A DNA stretch of 64,000 nucleotides, from the NCBI RefSeq assembly GCF_004340905.1, contig NZ_SLXD01000009.1, positions 1 to 64,000 on the forward strand, given 5' to 3'. The translations under genes were made by a program, and so were the position numbers. The DNA comes from Rubrivivax gelatinosus. GTDB taxonomy: Bacteria; Pseudomonadota; Gammaproteobacteria; Burkholderiales; Burkholderiaceae_C. The notes below the pieces were generated by a model. That model saw only the letters and a list, made by a program, of their open reading frames with translations. It did not search any database and was not told where the DNA came from. Below are positions 9,192 through 16,915 of this stretch, piece after piece (position 1 is the stretch's first letter; each line of letters starts with the position of its first letter).

Positions 9192-9943
9192 AGAACGGCT
9201 CCCAGGTAGGTGGAGGGGGGTGAGGAATCGTCGTCGTCCGGCGGGCGCTGCGCGCCGCGGCGCGGTGCCCGGGCCGGCGCCACCGGCGCCAGCGCGGCGC
9301 GCAGTTCGGCCAGCGGGTCTTCGGGCGTGCTGTCCAGGCGCAGCGCCTGCTGCACGTTGCCGATGTGGCGGGCCATCAGCGTCTCGGCGCGCGCGGTGTC
9401 GCCGGCTTCCAGCGCCTGCACGATCTCGACGTGCTCGCCGCACGAATGCGCGGCGTCGTGCGTGGACTGGTAGAGCATCGCGATCAGCGTCGTGCGCGCG
9501 GTGTAGTCGCGCAGCGTGTCGGCCAGCAGCTGGTTGCCCAGGCACTCGGCCAGGCAGACGTGGAACTCACCGAGCAGGTAGCTGCGCCGGCCGACGTCGT
9601 CCGATTCCAGCGAGGCCTGCTCGTCGCGGATGTGGCGCTTGAGCGTGTCGAGCTTGGCCGGCGTCATCGGCGCGGCGCTGCGGATCAGGCCGGTCTCGAT
9701 GACGCGCCGGGCCTCGAAGGCCTCGCGGGCCTCGCTCTCCGAGGGCTGCACCACGTACCAGCCGCGGCGCGCGCTGACGGTGACGATGCCGCGCGCGGCC
9801 AGCTGCATCAGCGCCTCGCGCACCAGCGTGCGGCTGCAGTCGAAGAGCAGCGACAAGGCCTGCTCGCCCAGGCGGCTGCCCGGGGCGAGCTTCTGGGCCA
9901 GGATGGCCTGGACGATGCGGTCGGCGATCTCGCTGGAGTTCAT
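9188..9943 (-). CDS. GntR/FadR-family (FCD) transcriptional regulator
   Basis: A 251-residue regulator. The N-terminal winged helix (IADRIVQAILAQKLAPGSRL, then SRTLVREALMQLAARGIV) is followed by an all-helical FCD ligand domain with metal-ligand style residues (FHVCLAE, HVEIVQAL, H in LMARHIGNV). An acidic, proline-rich tail of about 50 residues closes the protein. The stop overlaps the start of the binding-protein gene (ATGA), so regulator and transporter are co-translated, and it probably responds to the transported compound or a product of it. An inverted repeat GTGGCC/GGCCAC (9950-9968) lies just upstream of its ribosome-binding site, and a TTGTATGCAA dyad lies at 10006-10019. Confidence 0.9.
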   Translation of the reverse strand: MNSSEIADRIVQAILAQKLAPGSRLGEQALSLLFDCSRTLVREALMQLAARGIVTVSARRGWYVVQPSESEAREAFEARRVIETGLIRSAAPMTPAKLDTLKRHIRDEQASLESDDVGRRSYLLGEFHVCLAECLGNQLLADTLRDYTARTTLIAMLYQSTHDAAHSCGEHVEIVQALEAGDTARAETLMARHIGNVQQALRLDSTPEDPLAELRAALAPVAPARAPRRGAQRPPDDDDSSPPSTYLGAVL

Positions 9944-10005
9944 GCGGAGGTGGCCGTCGATCGGCCACCCGCCATTCAGCGAGGAACGTGCCAGCTGTCG
10001 ACCTG

Positions 10006-10019
10006 GCTTGTATGCAAGC
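10006..10019. promoter_or_regulatory. Candidate operator for the GntR/FCD regulator
   Basis: GCTTG-TATG-CAAGC is a perfect 5-base inverted repeat around a 4-base centre. Its core TTGTATGCAA is one base away from TTGTATACAA, a common core of GntR/FCD operators. It lies 63 bases upstream of the regulator start, where autoregulation would be expected. Confidence 0.5.
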
Positions 10020-10157
10020 TCTGCGCATCAAGGACGTGCGCAGGCAGCCCGCAGCCTGGCGGGCGCGGGCGTTTTGGTGCGGACGGGCGTCCGCTTCTGG
10101 TGCGGGGAGCGGCGGGGTGGCCGCCGCAACACGGGGCGCCGACTGGCGCCCGCGCGA

Positions 10158-11135
10158 TCAGACCGGGGCGTCGCCCGGCTTGGCCAGGTCGGCCTTGCGG
10201 ATGCGCGTCGGGCGCTTCTTCTCGGCCGGGGCGGCAGGCGCCGGCGTGATGGCGGCGACGAAGGCGTCGGTCGCGTCGGGCGCGGCAGGCTGGGCGGCGG
10301 CGGTGGCCGGTGCGGCCTCGGCCTCCTTGATGACGCGGGTGTACGGCGCCAGGATCTGCACCAGCTGGCCGTAGACCTTCGGGTTGCCGGCGACGACTTC
10401 GCGCTGATACAGGAAGTCGGCTTCGCCGGTGAAGTTGCCGATCAGGCCGCCGGCCTCGGTGATCATCAGCGAGCCTGCGGCGATGTCCCAGGGGCTGAGT
10501 CCGGTCTCGAAGAAGCCGTCGTAGTAGCCGGCGGCGACGTAGCACAGGTCCAGCGCGGCGGCGCCCGGGCGGCGCAGGCCGGCGCAGCTCTGCATCACCT
10601 CCTCGAACATCTTCACGTAACGCTTGAAGTTGTCGCCCTTGCGGAACGGGAAGCCGGTGCCGACGAGCGAGTCCGACAGCCGCGTGCGCTTGGAGACCCG
10701 CAGACGGCGATCGTTCAGGAAGGCGCCGCGGCCGCGCGAGGCGTAGAAGAGGTCGTTGCGCGTCGGGTCGTAGACCACGGCCTGCTGCACCACGCCGCGG
10801 TGGGCCAGCGCGATCGACACCGCGTAGACCGGGAAGCCGTGCAGGAAGTTGGTCGTGCCGTCCAGCGGGTCGATGATCCAGACGAACTCGCTGTCGCGCG
10901 AGCCGTGTTCGCGGCCCGACTCCTCGGCCAGGATGCCGTGGCCGGGGTAGGCGTCGAGCAGCGTGTCGATGATGGCCTGCTCGGCCGCGCGGTCGACCTC
11001 GGTGACGAAGTCGTTCGGGCCCTTGCTGCCGACCTTCAGCACGTCCAGGTCCAGCGCCGCCCGGTTGATGATGGACCCTGCCGCGCGGGCCGCCTTCACG
11101 GCGATGTTGAGCATGGGATGGATCGCGGTCGACAT
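10158..11135 (-). CDS. suhB: Inositol-1-monophosphatase SuhB
   Basis: The Mg-dependent phosphatase hydrolyses inositol monophosphates; in proteobacteria it also joins the Nus rRNA antitermination complex. From the ATG at 11135 it has 325 residues. Metal-binding motifs are visible: [33 protein letters not shown], and [17 protein letters not shown]. The family core is about 265 residues; here an Ala/Pro-rich tail of about 55 residues ends in a basic patch ([15 protein letters not shown]), which might touch RNA, though that is only inference. It is divergent from trmJ with 114 bases between starts, a pairing also known elsewhere in proteobacteria. Confidence 0.95.
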   Translation of the reverse strand: MSTAIHPMLNIAVKAARAAGSIINRAALDLDVLKVGSKGPNDFVTEVDRAAEQAIIDTLLDAYPGHGILAEESGREHGSRDSEFVWIIDPLDGTTNFLHGFPVYAVSIALAHRGVVQQAVVYDPTRNDLFYASRGRGAFLNDRRLRVSKRTRLSDSLVGTGFPFRKGDNFKRYVKMFEEVMQSCAGLRRPGAAALDLCYVAAGYYDGFFETGLSPWDIAAGSLMITEAGGLIGNFTGEADFLYQREVVAGNPKVYGQLVQILAPYTRVIKEAEAAPATAAAQPAAPDATDAFVAAITPAPAAPAEKKRPTRIRKADLAKPGDAPV

Positions 11136-11249
11136 GGGCAGGGCCTGTTCTGGGGGAGTGGGGGCGGGGCGGGATGAAAGAGCGGGCAGCAAGCCGGGGC
11201 GGCGACAATGCGCGCCCCGCAGCGTGTGCAACCCGGCATTTTAACGGCG

Positions 11250-11972
11250 ATGACCGACCCGACCCGATTCGTTCTCGTGGAAACCAGCCATGCCGGCAAC
11301 GTCGGCGCCACCGCGCGTGCGATGAAGGTGATGGGTTTCACGGACCTGGTGCTGGTGCGCCCGCGCTGGGCCGACGTGCTGCAGCGCGAGGAGGCGCTGG
11401 CGATGGCCAGCGGCGCCACCGACGTGCTCGCCGGTGCGCGCATCGTCGACACGCTGGCCGAGGCGCTGGACGGCGTGACGCACGCCTGCGCGACGGCGAT
11501 GACGCCGCGCGACTTCGGCCCGCCGACGGCGCCGCCGCGCGAGCACTTCGCCGAAGTGGCCGCGCGCGGCGACGACCGCGTGGCCTTCGTCTTCGGCCCC
11601 GAGCGCACCGGGCTGGCCAACGACGACGTCTACCGCTGCCACGTCTGCCTCTCGATCCCGACGCATCCGGACTACGGCTCGCTGAACCTCGCCCAGGCGG
11701 TGCAGATCCTGGCTTATGACTGGCGCCAGGCGCAGGGCGGTTTCCCGGTGGTCGCGCGCACCGCCGATCCGCGCCTGGCCGACGCCGCGGCGGTGCAGGG
11801 CGTGCTCGAGCACTGGCAGCGCACGCTGGTCGAGATCGGTTTCCTCGACCCCGAGGCGCCGAAGAAACTGATGCCGCGGCTGAACCAGCTGGCCAACCGT
11901 ATGCGCCTGACGCATGAAGAAGTGCAGATCCTGCGAGGGATCGCACGTGCCGCTACACTGAAACGCGACTGA
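11250..11972 (+). CDS. trmJ: tRNA (cytidine/uridine-32 2'-O)-methyltransferase TrmJ
   Basis: A SPOUT-class enzyme that uses S-adenosylmethionine to methylate the ribose of nucleotide 32 in the tRNA anticodon loop. The 240-residue product starts at the ATG at 11250 ([20 protein letters not shown]). Family motifs: [14 protein letters not shown] near the N-terminus, [14 protein letters not shown] (SAM-binding knot) and [20 protein letters not shown]. The C-terminal helical extension (about residues 165-240) is typical of TrmJ as opposed to shorter SpoU proteins. cysE follows after 20 bases on the same strand. Confidence 0.93.
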   Translation: MTDPTRFVLVETSHAGNVGATARAMKVMGFTDLVLVRPRWADVLQREEALAMASGATDVLAGARIVDTLAEALDGVTHACATAMTPRDFGPPTAPPREHFAEVAARGDDRVAFVFGPERTGLANDDVYRCHVCLSIPTHPDYGSLNLAQAVQILAYDWRQAQGGFPVVARTADPRLADAAAVQGVLEHWQRTLVEIGFLDPEAPKKLMPRLNQLANRMRLTHEEVQILRGIARAATLKRD

Positions 11973-11992
11973 TTTCCCCGGAGCCCCACCCC

Positions 11993-12772
11993 ATGTTCGC
12001 CCGTCTGCGTGAGGACATCGCCTGCATCCGCGAGCGCGATCCGGCAGCCCGTTCGACCTGGGAGGTGCTGACCTGTTATCCGGGCCTGCATGCGCTGGTG
12101 CTGCACCGGCGGGCGCACTGGTGCTGGAAGCATGGTTTTCGCTGGCTGGCGCGTTTCATCTCGCACATCTCGCGCTGGGCCACCGGCATCGAGATCCACC
12201 CCGGCGCCACCATCGGCCGGCGTGTCTTCATCGACCACGGCATGGGCCTGGTGATCGGCGAGACCGCCGAGGTCGGCGACGAGTGCACGCTCTACCACGG
12301 TGTGACGCTGGGCGGCACCTCGCTGGAGCGTGGCGCCAAGCGCCACCCGACGCTGGGCCGGGGAGTCATCGTCGCCGCCGGCGCCAAGGTGCTGGGCGGT
12401 TTCACCGTCGGTGACGGCGCGCGGGTCGGCTCCAACGCCGTGCTGCTGCAGCCGGTGCCGCCGGGCGCCACGGCGGTCGGCATCCCGGCGCGCATCGTCG
12501 TCAAGAACGCCGACGCCGAGCGCGAGGAACGTGCCGCGCGCCTGGGCTTCTCGGCCTACGGCGTGACCCAGGGCGACGACCCGGTCTCGCTGGCGATGAA
12601 GGGCCTGATCGACAGCGCCTCCGGCCACGAGCACCAGATCGCGCTGCTGTGGCAGGCGATCGAGAAGCTGGCCGCACGCTCGCGCGAACTGCCTGCCGCC
12701 GATTGCGTGCCGCAGGATGCGCACACGACCGAGTGTTTCGACGCCGACCGGCTGAACCGCCTGGTGAAGTGA
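11993..12772 (+). CDS. cysE: Serine O-acetyltransferase
   Basis: It makes O-acetylserine from serine and acetyl-CoA, the first step of cysteine synthesis. 259 residues, with an N-terminal helical region ([20 protein letters not shown]) and a left-handed beta-helix of hexapeptide repeats ([19 protein letters not shown], then [20 protein letters not shown]). The catalytic DH pair (FIDHGMG) and the second His in the YHGVTLGG loop are present. The tail beyond the helix (about residues 175-259) is longer than in minimal forms. It shares a strand with trmJ and converges on mog across a structured repeat. Confidence 0.95.
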   Translation: MFARLREDIACIRERDPAARSTWEVLTCYPGLHALVLHRRAHWCWKHGFRWLARFISHISRWATGIEIHPGATIGRRVFIDHGMGLVIGETAEVGDECTLYHGVTLGGTSLERGAKRHPTLGRGVIVAAGAKVLGGFTVGDGARVGSNAVLLQPVPPGATAVGIPARIVVKNADAEREERAARLGFSAYGVTQGDDPVSLAMKGLIDSASGHEHQIALLWQAIEKLAARSRELPAADCVPQDAHTTECFDADRLNRLVK

Positions 12773-12850
12773 CCACCCCCGTAGCGCCTTCGGCGCTCCG
12801 CCTCAAGGGGCGCTGCCGGTGCCCCGGCGGAGCCGGGCCACGGCGTCTGC
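12773..12850. repeat. GC-rich structured intergenic repeat, family 2, copy 1
   Basis: The segment between the convergent cysE and mog genes closely resembles 56105-56190 between nuoK and nuoL. Shared blocks in order: ACC(C)CCC, AGCGCCTTCGGCGC, (A)GGGGCGC, GCCGGGCC or GGCCAAGCCGG, CGGCGTC.GCTT. AGCGCC-TTC-GGCGCT (12783-12797) is a perfect hairpin. Here it could act as a two-way terminator. Confidence 0.65.
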
Positions 12851-13447
12851 TTAGTTGCGCTGTTCCGCCTGACGTTGTGCGGACTTCGGTCTGAACGCGG
12901 CGCAGCGCGCCGGGTCCGTCTCGAGGTAGGGCCCGCCGATCAGGTCGATGCAGTAGGGCACGGCGGCGAAGATGCCGCGCACCGGCGGCGTGGCCTGCGG
13001 CAGGCCTTCCAGCGTCTCGGCGATGGCCTTGGGCTGGCCCGGCAGGTTGAGGATCAGCGCGCTGCCGCGCACCACTGCCGTCTGGCGCGACAGGATCGCC
13101 GTCGGCACGAAGGCCAGGCTGATCTGGCGCATCTGCTCGCCGAAGCCCGGCAGTTCTCGATCGGCGACGTCGCGTGTCGCCTCGGGCGTCACGTCGCGCG
13201 GCGCCGGGCCGGTGCCGCCGGTGGTCAGCACGAGGGCGCAGCCGCGCTCGTCGACCAGTTCGCGCAGCGTCGCGGCGATCAGCGGCCGCTCGTCGGGGAT
13301 CAGCCGCTCCTCCCATTCGACCGGGTTGCGCAGCGCCGCCGACAGCCAGGCGCGCAGCGCCGGCAGGCCCTTGTCCTCGTAGACGCCGGACGAGGCCCGG
13401 TCGCTGATCGAGACCAGGCCGATGCGCACGGGATCGAACGTGCTCAC
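12851..13447 (-). CDS. mog: Molybdopterin adenylyltransferase (MogA/MoaB family)
   Basis: It adenylylates molybdopterin with ATP before molybdate insertion, in the cytoplasm. 198 residues. The start is a GTG at 13447 (VSTFDPVRIGLVSISDRAS), preceded 7 bases upstream by an AAGGG Shine-Dalgarno that belongs to a 72-nt repeat. The TTGGTGPAPRDVTPEAT block near residue 75 is the substrate-binding signature of this family, and LNLPGQPKAIAETLEGL matches the Mog branch. It is the downstream partner of yjgA across two tandem repeat units. Confidence 0.92.
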   Translation of the reverse strand: MSTFDPVRIGLVSISDRASSGVYEDKGLPALRAWLSAALRNPVEWEERLIPDERPLIAATLRELVDERGCALVLTTGGTGPAPRDVTPEATRDVADRELPGFGEQMRQISLAFVPTAILSRQTAVVRGSALILNLPGQPKAIAETLEGLPQATPPVRGIFAAVPYCIDLIGGPYLETDPARCAAFRPKSAQRQAEQRN

Positions 13448-13590
13448 TGGGGCACCCTTCGGCCTGCGGCCGGTCCCGCCGGGCGGGAATGAGCCCCGGA
13501 CAAGTCCTGAGGGCTCACTGGGGCACCCTTCGGCCTGGCGGCCGGTCCCGCCACGCGGGAATGAGCGCCGGACAAGTCCTGAGCGCTCAT
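13444..13590 (-). CDS. Repeat-encoded leader ORF bridging yjgA and mog
   Basis: A 48-codon frame made wholly of the two 72-nt repeat units. Its ATG (13588-13590) overlaps the yjgA stop as ATGA and its TGA overlaps the GTG start of mog as GTGA. Unit one reads MSAQDLSGAHSRVAGPAARP then KGAP; unit two repeats it from VSPQDLSGAHSRP, but a one-base deletion at the third hairpin loop shifts the last codons to GRRVPQ. It is not recognised as a known protein. The two overlaps suggest it could couple translation of yjgA to mog, or it may simply be a repeat that happens to stay open. Confidence 0.35.
   Translation of the reverse strand: MSAQDLSGAHSRVAGPAARPKGAPVSPQDLSGAHSRPAGPAAGRRVPQ
13448..13590 (-). 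repeat. 72-nt structured repeat, family 1, tandem copies A (13448-13518) and B (13519-13590)
   Basis: Unit B is 72 bases and unit A 71. On the minus strand each runs (A/G)TGAGC, QDLSGAHSR coding region, two further hairpins, AAGGG, seven bases, GTG. Hairpin 1 pairs ATGAGCGC with GCGCTCAT in B; in A and in the copy at 63773-63844 both arms change together to AGCCC/GGGCT. Hairpin 2 is TCCCGC/GCGGGA, with loop GTG in B and CCG in A and C. Hairpin 3 is CGGCC/GGCCG, with loop GCCA in B and C and GCA in A. Differences fall in loops or are compensated, apart from one base just inside hairpin 1. Confidence 0.85.
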
Positions 13591-14153
13591 GCCGGGATCT
13601 CGATGAAGGGCTTGAGGAACTGGAACAGCTCGCGGAAGTTCTTGGTCTGGCGCTGCTCGACGCTGGCGGCGGCGTCGCGGCGCGCGGCGCGCACCAGGCT
13701 GCGCAGGCGCTGCACGTCGGTCTCGGGGTGCGCCTGCACCCAGCGGTCGAGCGCGGCGTCGTCGGCGATCAGCTCGCTGCGCCAGCGTTCGACCTCGTGC
13801 AGCTTCAGCGTCTCGCGCGCCGAGCCCAGCGCCGCGGCGGCGACGGCCTCGCGCAGCACGTCCTCGTCGGCCGAGCGCATCAGCTTGCCGACGTACTGCA
13901 TCTGGCGCCGCCGGCCCTCGTGCGAACGGGTGCGGCGGAACTCCTCGATCGCGTCGCGCAGCGCCTCGGGCATCTCGATGGCCGCCAGGCGTTCGTCGGA
14001 CAGGGCGGCGACCTGCTCGCCCAGCGCCTGCAGGTCGTGCGACTTCTGCTTGAGCCGGGTCTTGCTGGGGCGGTCATCGTCGGCGTCGGTGCCGCCGCCG
14101 TAGGGAAGTTCAAGGCCGCGGTGCGGTGCTGCGCGTCGGGTCATCGCGGACAA
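13587..14153 (-). CDS. darP: Ribosome-associated protein YjgA/DarP (DUF615)
   Basis: A 188-residue cytoplasmic protein of the DUF615 family, which associates with the 50S subunit during late assembly in E. coli. KTRLKQKSHDLQALGEQVAA near residue 32 and EFRRTRSHEGRRRQMQYVGK near 73 are the family hallmarks; the C-terminus NFRELFQFLKPFIEI is also characteristic. A second ATG at 14144 (MTRRAAPHRG) is an equally plausible start. It is divergent from pmbA, a pairing common in proteobacteria. Its TGA stop overlaps the ATG of the repeat-encoded leader leading to mog. Confidence 0.92.
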   Translation of the reverse strand: MSAMTRRAAPHRGLELPYGGGTDADDDRPSKTRLKQKSHDLQALGEQVAALSDERLAAIEMPEALRDAIEEFRRTRSHEGRRRQMQYVGKLMRSADEDVLREAVAAAALGSARETLKLHEVERWRSELIADDAALDRWVQAHPETDVQRLRSLVRAARRDAAASVEQRQTKNFRELFQFLKPFIEIPA

Positions 14154-14236
14154 GGTCTTGGAAGCGGGCCGGTATCATAGTCGCGCGCCCCCTTCCCGCT
14201 GCTTCCCGAGCCGGTTCCGGCCCGTTTCTCCCCACG

Positions 14237-15616
14237 ATGACGACCTCCAGCGCCCCCGGCTTCGCCTACCGCCGCGAACAGTTCCAGCAGATCGTCGACG
14301 ACGTTCTCTCCCGGGCAAAGAAGCTCGGCGCCAGTGACGCTGGCGTCGAGGTCTCGGAAGGCGTCGGCCTGTCGGTGTCGGTGCGCAAGGGCGAGCTGGA
14401 GAACGTCGAGCGCAACCAGGACAAGTCGCTGGGCGTCAGCGTCTACCTCGGCCACCGCCGCGGCAACGCCAGCACCTCCGACTTCTCGCCCGCGGCGATC
14501 GAACGCACGGTGCAGGCGGCTTACGACATCGCGCGTTTCACCGCCGAGGACCCGGTCGCCGGCCTGCCCGACGAGCAGGATCTGGCGACGCCCGAAGAGG
14601 CCGCGCGCGACCTCGATCTGTTCCATCCCTGGAACATCGACGCCGCCGGCGCCGCCGAGCTGGCGCGCCGCTGCGAGGCCGCGGCCTTCGCCGTCGACCG
14701 CCGCATCACCAACTCCGAAGGCGCCGGCGTCTCGGCGCAGCAGTCGCACTTCTGGGCCGGCAACACGCGCGGGTTCCGCGGCGGCTACGCCAGCTCGCGC
14801 CACTACCTGTCGGTGGCGCCGATCGCCTCGCTGCCGGGCCGTCGCCACGACATGCAGCGCGACGCCTGGTACAGCTCGATGCGCAACGCCTCGGAGCTGG
14901 CCTCGCCCGAGGCCGTGGGCCGCTACGCCGCCGAACGTGCGCTGTCGCGACTGAAGTCGCGCCGCGTCGCCACCGCCGAGGTGCCGGTGCTGTTCGAGTC
15001 GACCGTCGCCGCCGGCCTGCTTGGGGCCTACGTGCAGGCGACCTCGGGCGGCGCGCTGTACCGCAAGGCCAGCTTCCTGCACGGCTGCCTGGGCGAGAAG
15101 GTGCTGCCGGCGCACGTCGACATCGTCGAGGACCCGCACGCCGCCAAGGGCAAGGGCAGCGCGCCCTTCGACGACGAAGGCGTGCGCACCACCGGCCGCC
15201 GCGTCGTCGACGCCGGCGTCGTGCAGGGCTACTTCCTGTCGAGCTACTCGGCGCGCAAGCTGGGCCTGCGCACCACCGGCAACGCCGGCGGCTCGCACAA
15301 CCTGGCGATGACCAGTCGGCTGACGCAGCCGGGCGACGACCTCGATGCGATGCTGCGCCGCCTGGGCCGCGGCCTCTTCGTCACCGAGCTGATGGGCCAG
15401 GGCCTGAACTACGTCACCGGCGACTACTCGCGTGGGGCCGCCGGCTACTGGGTCGAGGACGGGCGCATCGCCTTCCCGGTGCACGAGGTGACGATCGCCG
15501 GCAACCTGCGCGAGATGCTGGCCGGCATCGCCGCCATCGGCTCGGACGTCTACGTGCAGGGCAGCAAGTCGGTCGGCTCGGTCCTGCTGGACCGCATGAA
15601 ACTGGCCGGCGCCTGA
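14237..15616 (+). CDS. pmbA: Metalloprotease PmbA (TldE)
   Basis: The non-catalytic partner of the TldD/TldE heterodimer, which trims peptides such as microcin B17 and helps degrade antitoxins. From the ATG at 14237 (MTTSSAPGFAYRREQFQQIV) it has 459 residues. RKGELENVERNQDKSLGVSV near residue 53 and NAGGSHNL, MGQGLNYVTGDYSRGAAGYW and IAGNLREML near the C-terminus are family blocks. It lacks the HExxxH metal site of TldD, as expected. The tldD partner is not in the window. Confidence 0.95.
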   Translation: MTTSSAPGFAYRREQFQQIVDDVLSRAKKLGASDAGVEVSEGVGLSVSVRKGELENVERNQDKSLGVSVYLGHRRGNASTSDFSPAAIERTVQAAYDIARFTAEDPVAGLPDEQDLATPEEAARDLDLFHPWNIDAAGAAELARRCEAAAFAVDRRITNSEGAGVSAQQSHFWAGNTRGFRGGYASSRHYLSVAPIASLPGRRHDMQRDAWYSSMRNASELASPEAVGRYAAERALSRLKSRRVATAEVPVLFESTVAAGLLGAYVQATSGGALYRKASFLHGCLGEKVLPAHVDIVEDPHAAKGKGSAPFDDEGVRTTGRRVVDAGVVQGYFLSSYSARKLGLRTTGNAGGSHNLAMTSRLTQPGDDLDAMLRRLGRGLFVTELMGQGLNYVTGDYSRGAAGYWVEDGRIAFPVHEVTIAGNLREMLAGIAAIGSDVYVQGSKSVGSVLLDRMKLAGA

Positions 15617-15659
15617 CGCTGTTGCGCCGCCGCACGGCGCGCCCCGTCGAACGGGAAAA

Positions 15660-15679
15660 CCCCTCGGAGACCCGAGGGG
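15660..15679 (+). terminator. Hairpin after pmbA
   Basis: CCCCTCGG-AGAC-CCGAGGGG is a perfect 8-base stem with a 4-base loop, 44 bases after the pmbA stop. No run of T follows, so termination would be weak or Rho-assisted. Confidence 0.45.
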
Positions 15680-15741
15680 CGGCTGCCTAGAATCCTGCGC
15701 ACCCGAACCTCTCACCGCTGTCGGGATCAGGAGACATTTTC

Positions 15742-16824
15742 ATGGAACGTCGTTCCTTCGTCCGAGGCGCCGGCCTGGCCGGCGTGCTCGCCGCCGGCAG
15801 CGCGCCGGCGATCGTCCACGCGCAGGGCACGATCCGCTGGCGCCTGGCGTCGAGCTTCCCGAAGTCGCTCGACACCATCTTCGGTGCCGCCGAACTGTTC
15901 GCCAAGCGCATCGGCGAGATGTCGGGCGGCAAGTTCCAGATCTCGGTGCATGCCGGCGGCGAGCTGATGCCGCCGTTCGGCGTCGTCGACGGCGTGCAGA
16001 ACGGCACCGTCGAGATGGCGCACACGGCGCCGTACTACTTCGTCGGCAAGGACATCACCTTCGCGCTCGGCACGGCGATCCCGTTCGGCCTGAACTCGCG
16101 CCAGATGACGGCCTGGATGTACGAGGGCAACGGCCTCACGCTGATGCGCGAGTTCTACGCCAACTACAACATCGTCAGCTTCCCCGGCGGCAACACCGGC
16201 GCGCAGATGGGCGGCTGGTTCCGCAAGCCCATCACCAAGCTCGCGGACATGAAGGGCCTGCGGTTTCGAACCGTCGGTGTCACCGGCCAGGTGATGGAGC
16301 GCCTGGGCGTCGTCGTGCAGGCGCTGCCTGGCGCCGAGATCTACCAGGCGCTGGAGAAGGGCACGATCGACGCCGCCGAGTGGGTCGGCCCCTACGACGA
16401 CCTGAAGCTCGGGTTCAACAAGGTGGCACCGCACTACGCCTACCCGGCCTGGTGGGAAGGCGGCCCGCAGCTGGACTTCTTCATCAACACCAAGGCCTTC
16501 GGCGGCCTGTCGGCCGAGTACAAGGCGATGGTGCAGGCTGCGGCCTCCGAGGCCCACGTCGACATGCAGGCCCGCTACGACGCGCGCAACCCGAACGCGC
16601 TGCGCCAGCTGGTGGCCGGCGGCACCAAGCTGTTCCGGTTCCCGAAGGACGCGATGGACGAGGCCTTCAAGCAGGCCATGGGGCTGTACGCCGAACTGTC
16701 GAACAAGAACCCGGCGTGGAAGAAGGTCTACACCGACTTCTCCAAGTTCCGCAGCGAGCAGAACCTCTGGTACCGCTTCGCCGAGGCCGGCTTCGACAGC
16801 TACATGCAGTCGCAGAAGATCTGA
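15742..16824 (+). CDS. TRAP transporter solute-binding protein (DctP/TakP type)
   Basis: A periplasmic receptor of 360 residues for a sodium-driven TRAP importer. The N-terminus MERRSFVRGAGLAGVLAAGS with AIVHAQG is a twin-arginine-like signal peptide cut near residue 28. GGNTGAQMGGWFRKPI and GLRFRTVG hold the carboxylate-binding Arg of the family, and the GAEIYQALEKGTIDAAEW block matches receptors for 2-oxo acids such as TakP. An AGGAG site precedes the ATG by 9 bases. Its membrane partners (dctM, dctQ) lie just downstream but on the opposite strand, tail to tail with it. The ligand is probably an organic acid; the precise compound is not readable. Confidence 0.9.
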   Translation: MERRSFVRGAGLAGVLAAGSAPAIVHAQGTIRWRLASSFPKSLDTIFGAAELFAKRIGEMSGGKFQISVHAGGELMPPFGVVDGVQNGTVEMAHTAPYYFVGKDITFALGTAIPFGLNSRQMTAWMYEGNGLTLMREFYANYNIVSFPGGNTGAQMGGWFRKPITKLADMKGLRFRTVGVTGQVMERLGVVVQALPGAEIYQALEKGTIDAAEWVGPYDDLKLGFNKVAPHYAYPAWWEGGPQLDFFINTKAFGGLSAEYKAMVQAAASEAHVDMQARYDARNPNALRQLVAGGTKLFRFPKDAMDEAFKQAMGLYAELSNKNPAWKKVYTDFSKFRSEQNLWYRFAEAGFDSYMQSQKI

Positions 16825-16861
16825 AGCCCGGCGGCCGCCTGCGGGTGGCCGGGGATGAAGG

Positions 16862-16895
16862 AAAAGGCCCGCCGTGGCGACACGGCGGGCCTTTT
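16862..16895. terminator. Strong bidirectional intrinsic terminator between dctP-like gene and dctM
   Basis: AAAAGGCCCGCCGTG, loop GCGA, CACGGCGGGCCTTTT: a perfect 15-base stem flanked by A4 and T4, so it can stop both the binding-protein transcript and the converging dctQM transcript. Confidence 0.9.
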
Positions 16896-16915
16896 GCCGT
16901 CGGGCCGGCGGGGCG

